Origin: Acidobacteriota bacterium
GTDB taxonomy: Bacteria > Acidobacteriota > Terriglobia > Bryobacterales > Bryobacteraceae
Assembly: GCA_016213755.1 (NCBI GenBank)
Contig: JACQZT010000200.1
Location: 66,710-110,502 of the forward strand
Reading direction: 5' to 3'
Length of the DNA stretch: 43,793 bases
The notes under the pieces are model-generated. The model was not told the origin of the DNA and did no database searches. It saw only the letters and a list, made by a program, of their open reading frames with translations. Both the position numbers and the translations under genes were made by a program. Of this stretch, positions 42,501-43,793 are shown one piece after another (the first letter of the stretch is position 1; each line of letters begins with the position of its first letter).

Positions 42501-43793
42501 ATGTGGCAGGATTTTTGCATTGCCGTTCGGATGTTGCGTCGCGCGCCGTCGGTGACCGTCCCGGCCGTCCTGGTTCTGGCCCTGGGCATTGGCGCCGCGA
42601 CCGCTCTCTATGCAGTGGTGTACGCGTTGTGGCTGCGGCCGCTGCCGTATCCGGACGCCGGCCGTCTGGTCTCGGTCACGGCGTACTTCGCGGGCTACAA
42701 GATGGATGCGCTGGCCAGCCCCGACTACGGAACGTGGCAGGGCACGCAATCGCTGGGGTCGCTGGCCGCCTACAGCATCGGAAGCGCCACGGTGATTGCC
42801 CCCGGCGAGACGGCCGAGGTGGGACGCGCGCGGATCAGCGGCAGCCTTTTCGGCGTGCTGCGCGTTCGCGCCCGCCTTGGTCGCGGCATCCAGCCGGCCG
42901 ACGACAGCCCGCGGGCGCCACAAGTCGTGGTGCTGTCCGAGGGACTCTGGCGCGACCGGTTCGGGGCCGACCCGCGTCTGATCGGCCGGCCGATCCGAAT
43001 CGACGGCGCGCCCTGCACGGTGGTCGGAGTGCTGCCGGGCAGCTTCCGCATGCCGGACGAACGCCGCGTGGATCTGCTCACCCCGCTGGCGCTGGGCGAG
43101 GACTCGCTGCGGCACGGCCCCGGCTCAATAAAGATTCTGCGCGGCGTCGCACGGCTGCAGCCGGGCATCACGCTGGCGCAAGCGCAAGCGGAGCTTTCGA
43201 CGCGCCTGGCCGCCAGCCGCGCCCAGGAACCGAAGCTCTATGGCGAGGATGTGTCGCTCCGCATCGTGCCGCTGCACGAGTATGCGGTCCGCGACGTTCG
43301 CTCCGTGGCCATCGTGCTGACCGGGGCGATGTCGAGCATTCTGCTCATCGCCTGCGCCAACGTGGCCAGTCTGCTGGTGGCCCGCGCGGCCGGACGCGGC
43401 CGCGAGATGGCGGTCCGCGCGGCTTTGGGCGCGAGCGCGTGGCGCATCGCCAGGCTTCTGCTGGCCGAAGGACTGATGCTGGCCCTGATCGGCGCGGCCG
43501 GCGGCCTGGCGCTGGCACGCGCTCTTACGGCCCTTATCGGGTGGCTGCGTCCGGCCGCGCTGGTGCGTGTGGAGGCCGTGGTCCTCAGCGGCGAGGTGCT
43601 CGCGGTGGCACTCACGGTCGCGATGCTCTGCTCGCTGGGCTTCAGTCTTGCGCCCGCTTTGCCTTTGCCGAAGCTGCGGTTGCGGCGCGCCCTGGTGGTG
43701 GGAGAACTGGCTTTGTCGCTGGTGCTGCTGGCCGGCGCGGCGCTGTTGCTCGAAAACCTGGCCGCGCTCCGCTCGGTGGACCCCGGGTTCCGC
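42501..43793 (+). CDS. ADOP-type permease, second copy, truncated by the window end
   Basis: Open frame from ATG 42501: MWQDFCIAVRMLRRAPSVTVPAVLVLALGIGAATALYAVVYALWLRPLPYPDAGRLVSV..., open for 431 codons to the last base. Absent from the ORF track because no stop is reached. Confidence 0.93.
   Translation, partial: MWQDFCIAVRMLRRAPSVTVPAVLVLALGIGAATALYAVVYALWLRPLPYPDAGRLVSVTAYFAGYKMDALASPDYGTWQGTQSLGSLAAYSIGSATVIAPGETAEVGRARISGSLFGVLRVRARLGRGIQPADDSPRAPQVVVLSEGLWRDRFGADPRLIGRPIRIDGAPCTVVGVLPGSFRMPDERRVDLLTPLALGEDSLRHGPGSIKILRGVARLQPGITLAQAQAELSTRLAASRAQEPKLYGEDVSLRIVPLHEYAVRDVRSVAIVLTGAMSSILLIACANVASLLVARAAGRGREMAVRAALGASAWRIARLLLAEGLMLALIGAAGGLALARALTALIGWLRPAALVRVEAVVLSGEVLAVALTVAMLCSLGFSLAPALPLPKLRLRRALVVGELALSLVLLAGAALLLENLAALRSVDPGFR

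Noticed and set aside
1-43793. CRISPR array, tRNA/rRNA genes, prophage or transposase genes
   Set aside because: No regularly spaced repeats, no recognisable tRNA/rRNA segments and no integrase/transposase motifs found by reading; tRNAscan/Infernal could not be run.

Overview
This is a high-GC window, most likely from an acidobacterium of the Bryobacterales/Solibacter type. That is inferred from the ADOP permeases, the acidobacterial VWFA-type protein, the Oar-like TonB receptor and the secreted VPFDFMAGNQ-type protein. The dominant locus is a tightly packed minus-strand hopanoid operon (about 10.0 kb to 0.36 kb): ispH, shc/hpnF, hpnH, hpnA, hpnG, two zinc MDR dehydrogenases, hpnC, hpnD. The rest is mixed housekeeping and accessory content: ABM monooxygenase, orphan Flp pilin, pterin dehydratase, GalB-like PIG-L protein with an exported enolase-superfamily protein, SOD, NodB deacetylase, TonB receptor, decayed HEPN/MNT pair, signal-bearing methyltransferase, orphan histidine kinase, BshA, YVTN-phosphoesterase, sialidase, YihY, PEP-CTERM protein, DinB, mini-cytochrome, M28 peptidase, GT2 and methyltransferases, RodZ, PgsA, HflX, Hfq, AlkA-like glycosylase and two ADOP permeases. 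Leads most worth a second look: (1) the two MDR dehydrogenases inside the hopanoid operon, as candidates for the unassigned ribosylhopane-to-bacteriohopanetetrol reduction, together with the absence of hpnE; (2) hflX apparently starting at a non-canonical AUU codon directly abutting the hfq stop codon; (3) a HEPN toxin gene with an internal deletion and frameshift beside an intact MNT antitoxin; (4) a near-perfect 65-bp palindrome filling the whole gap between two ADOP genes, with a half-copy 4 kb away. No rRNA, tRNA, CRISPR array or transposase gene was recognised. All homology calls are from reading motifs by eye; no searches were run.
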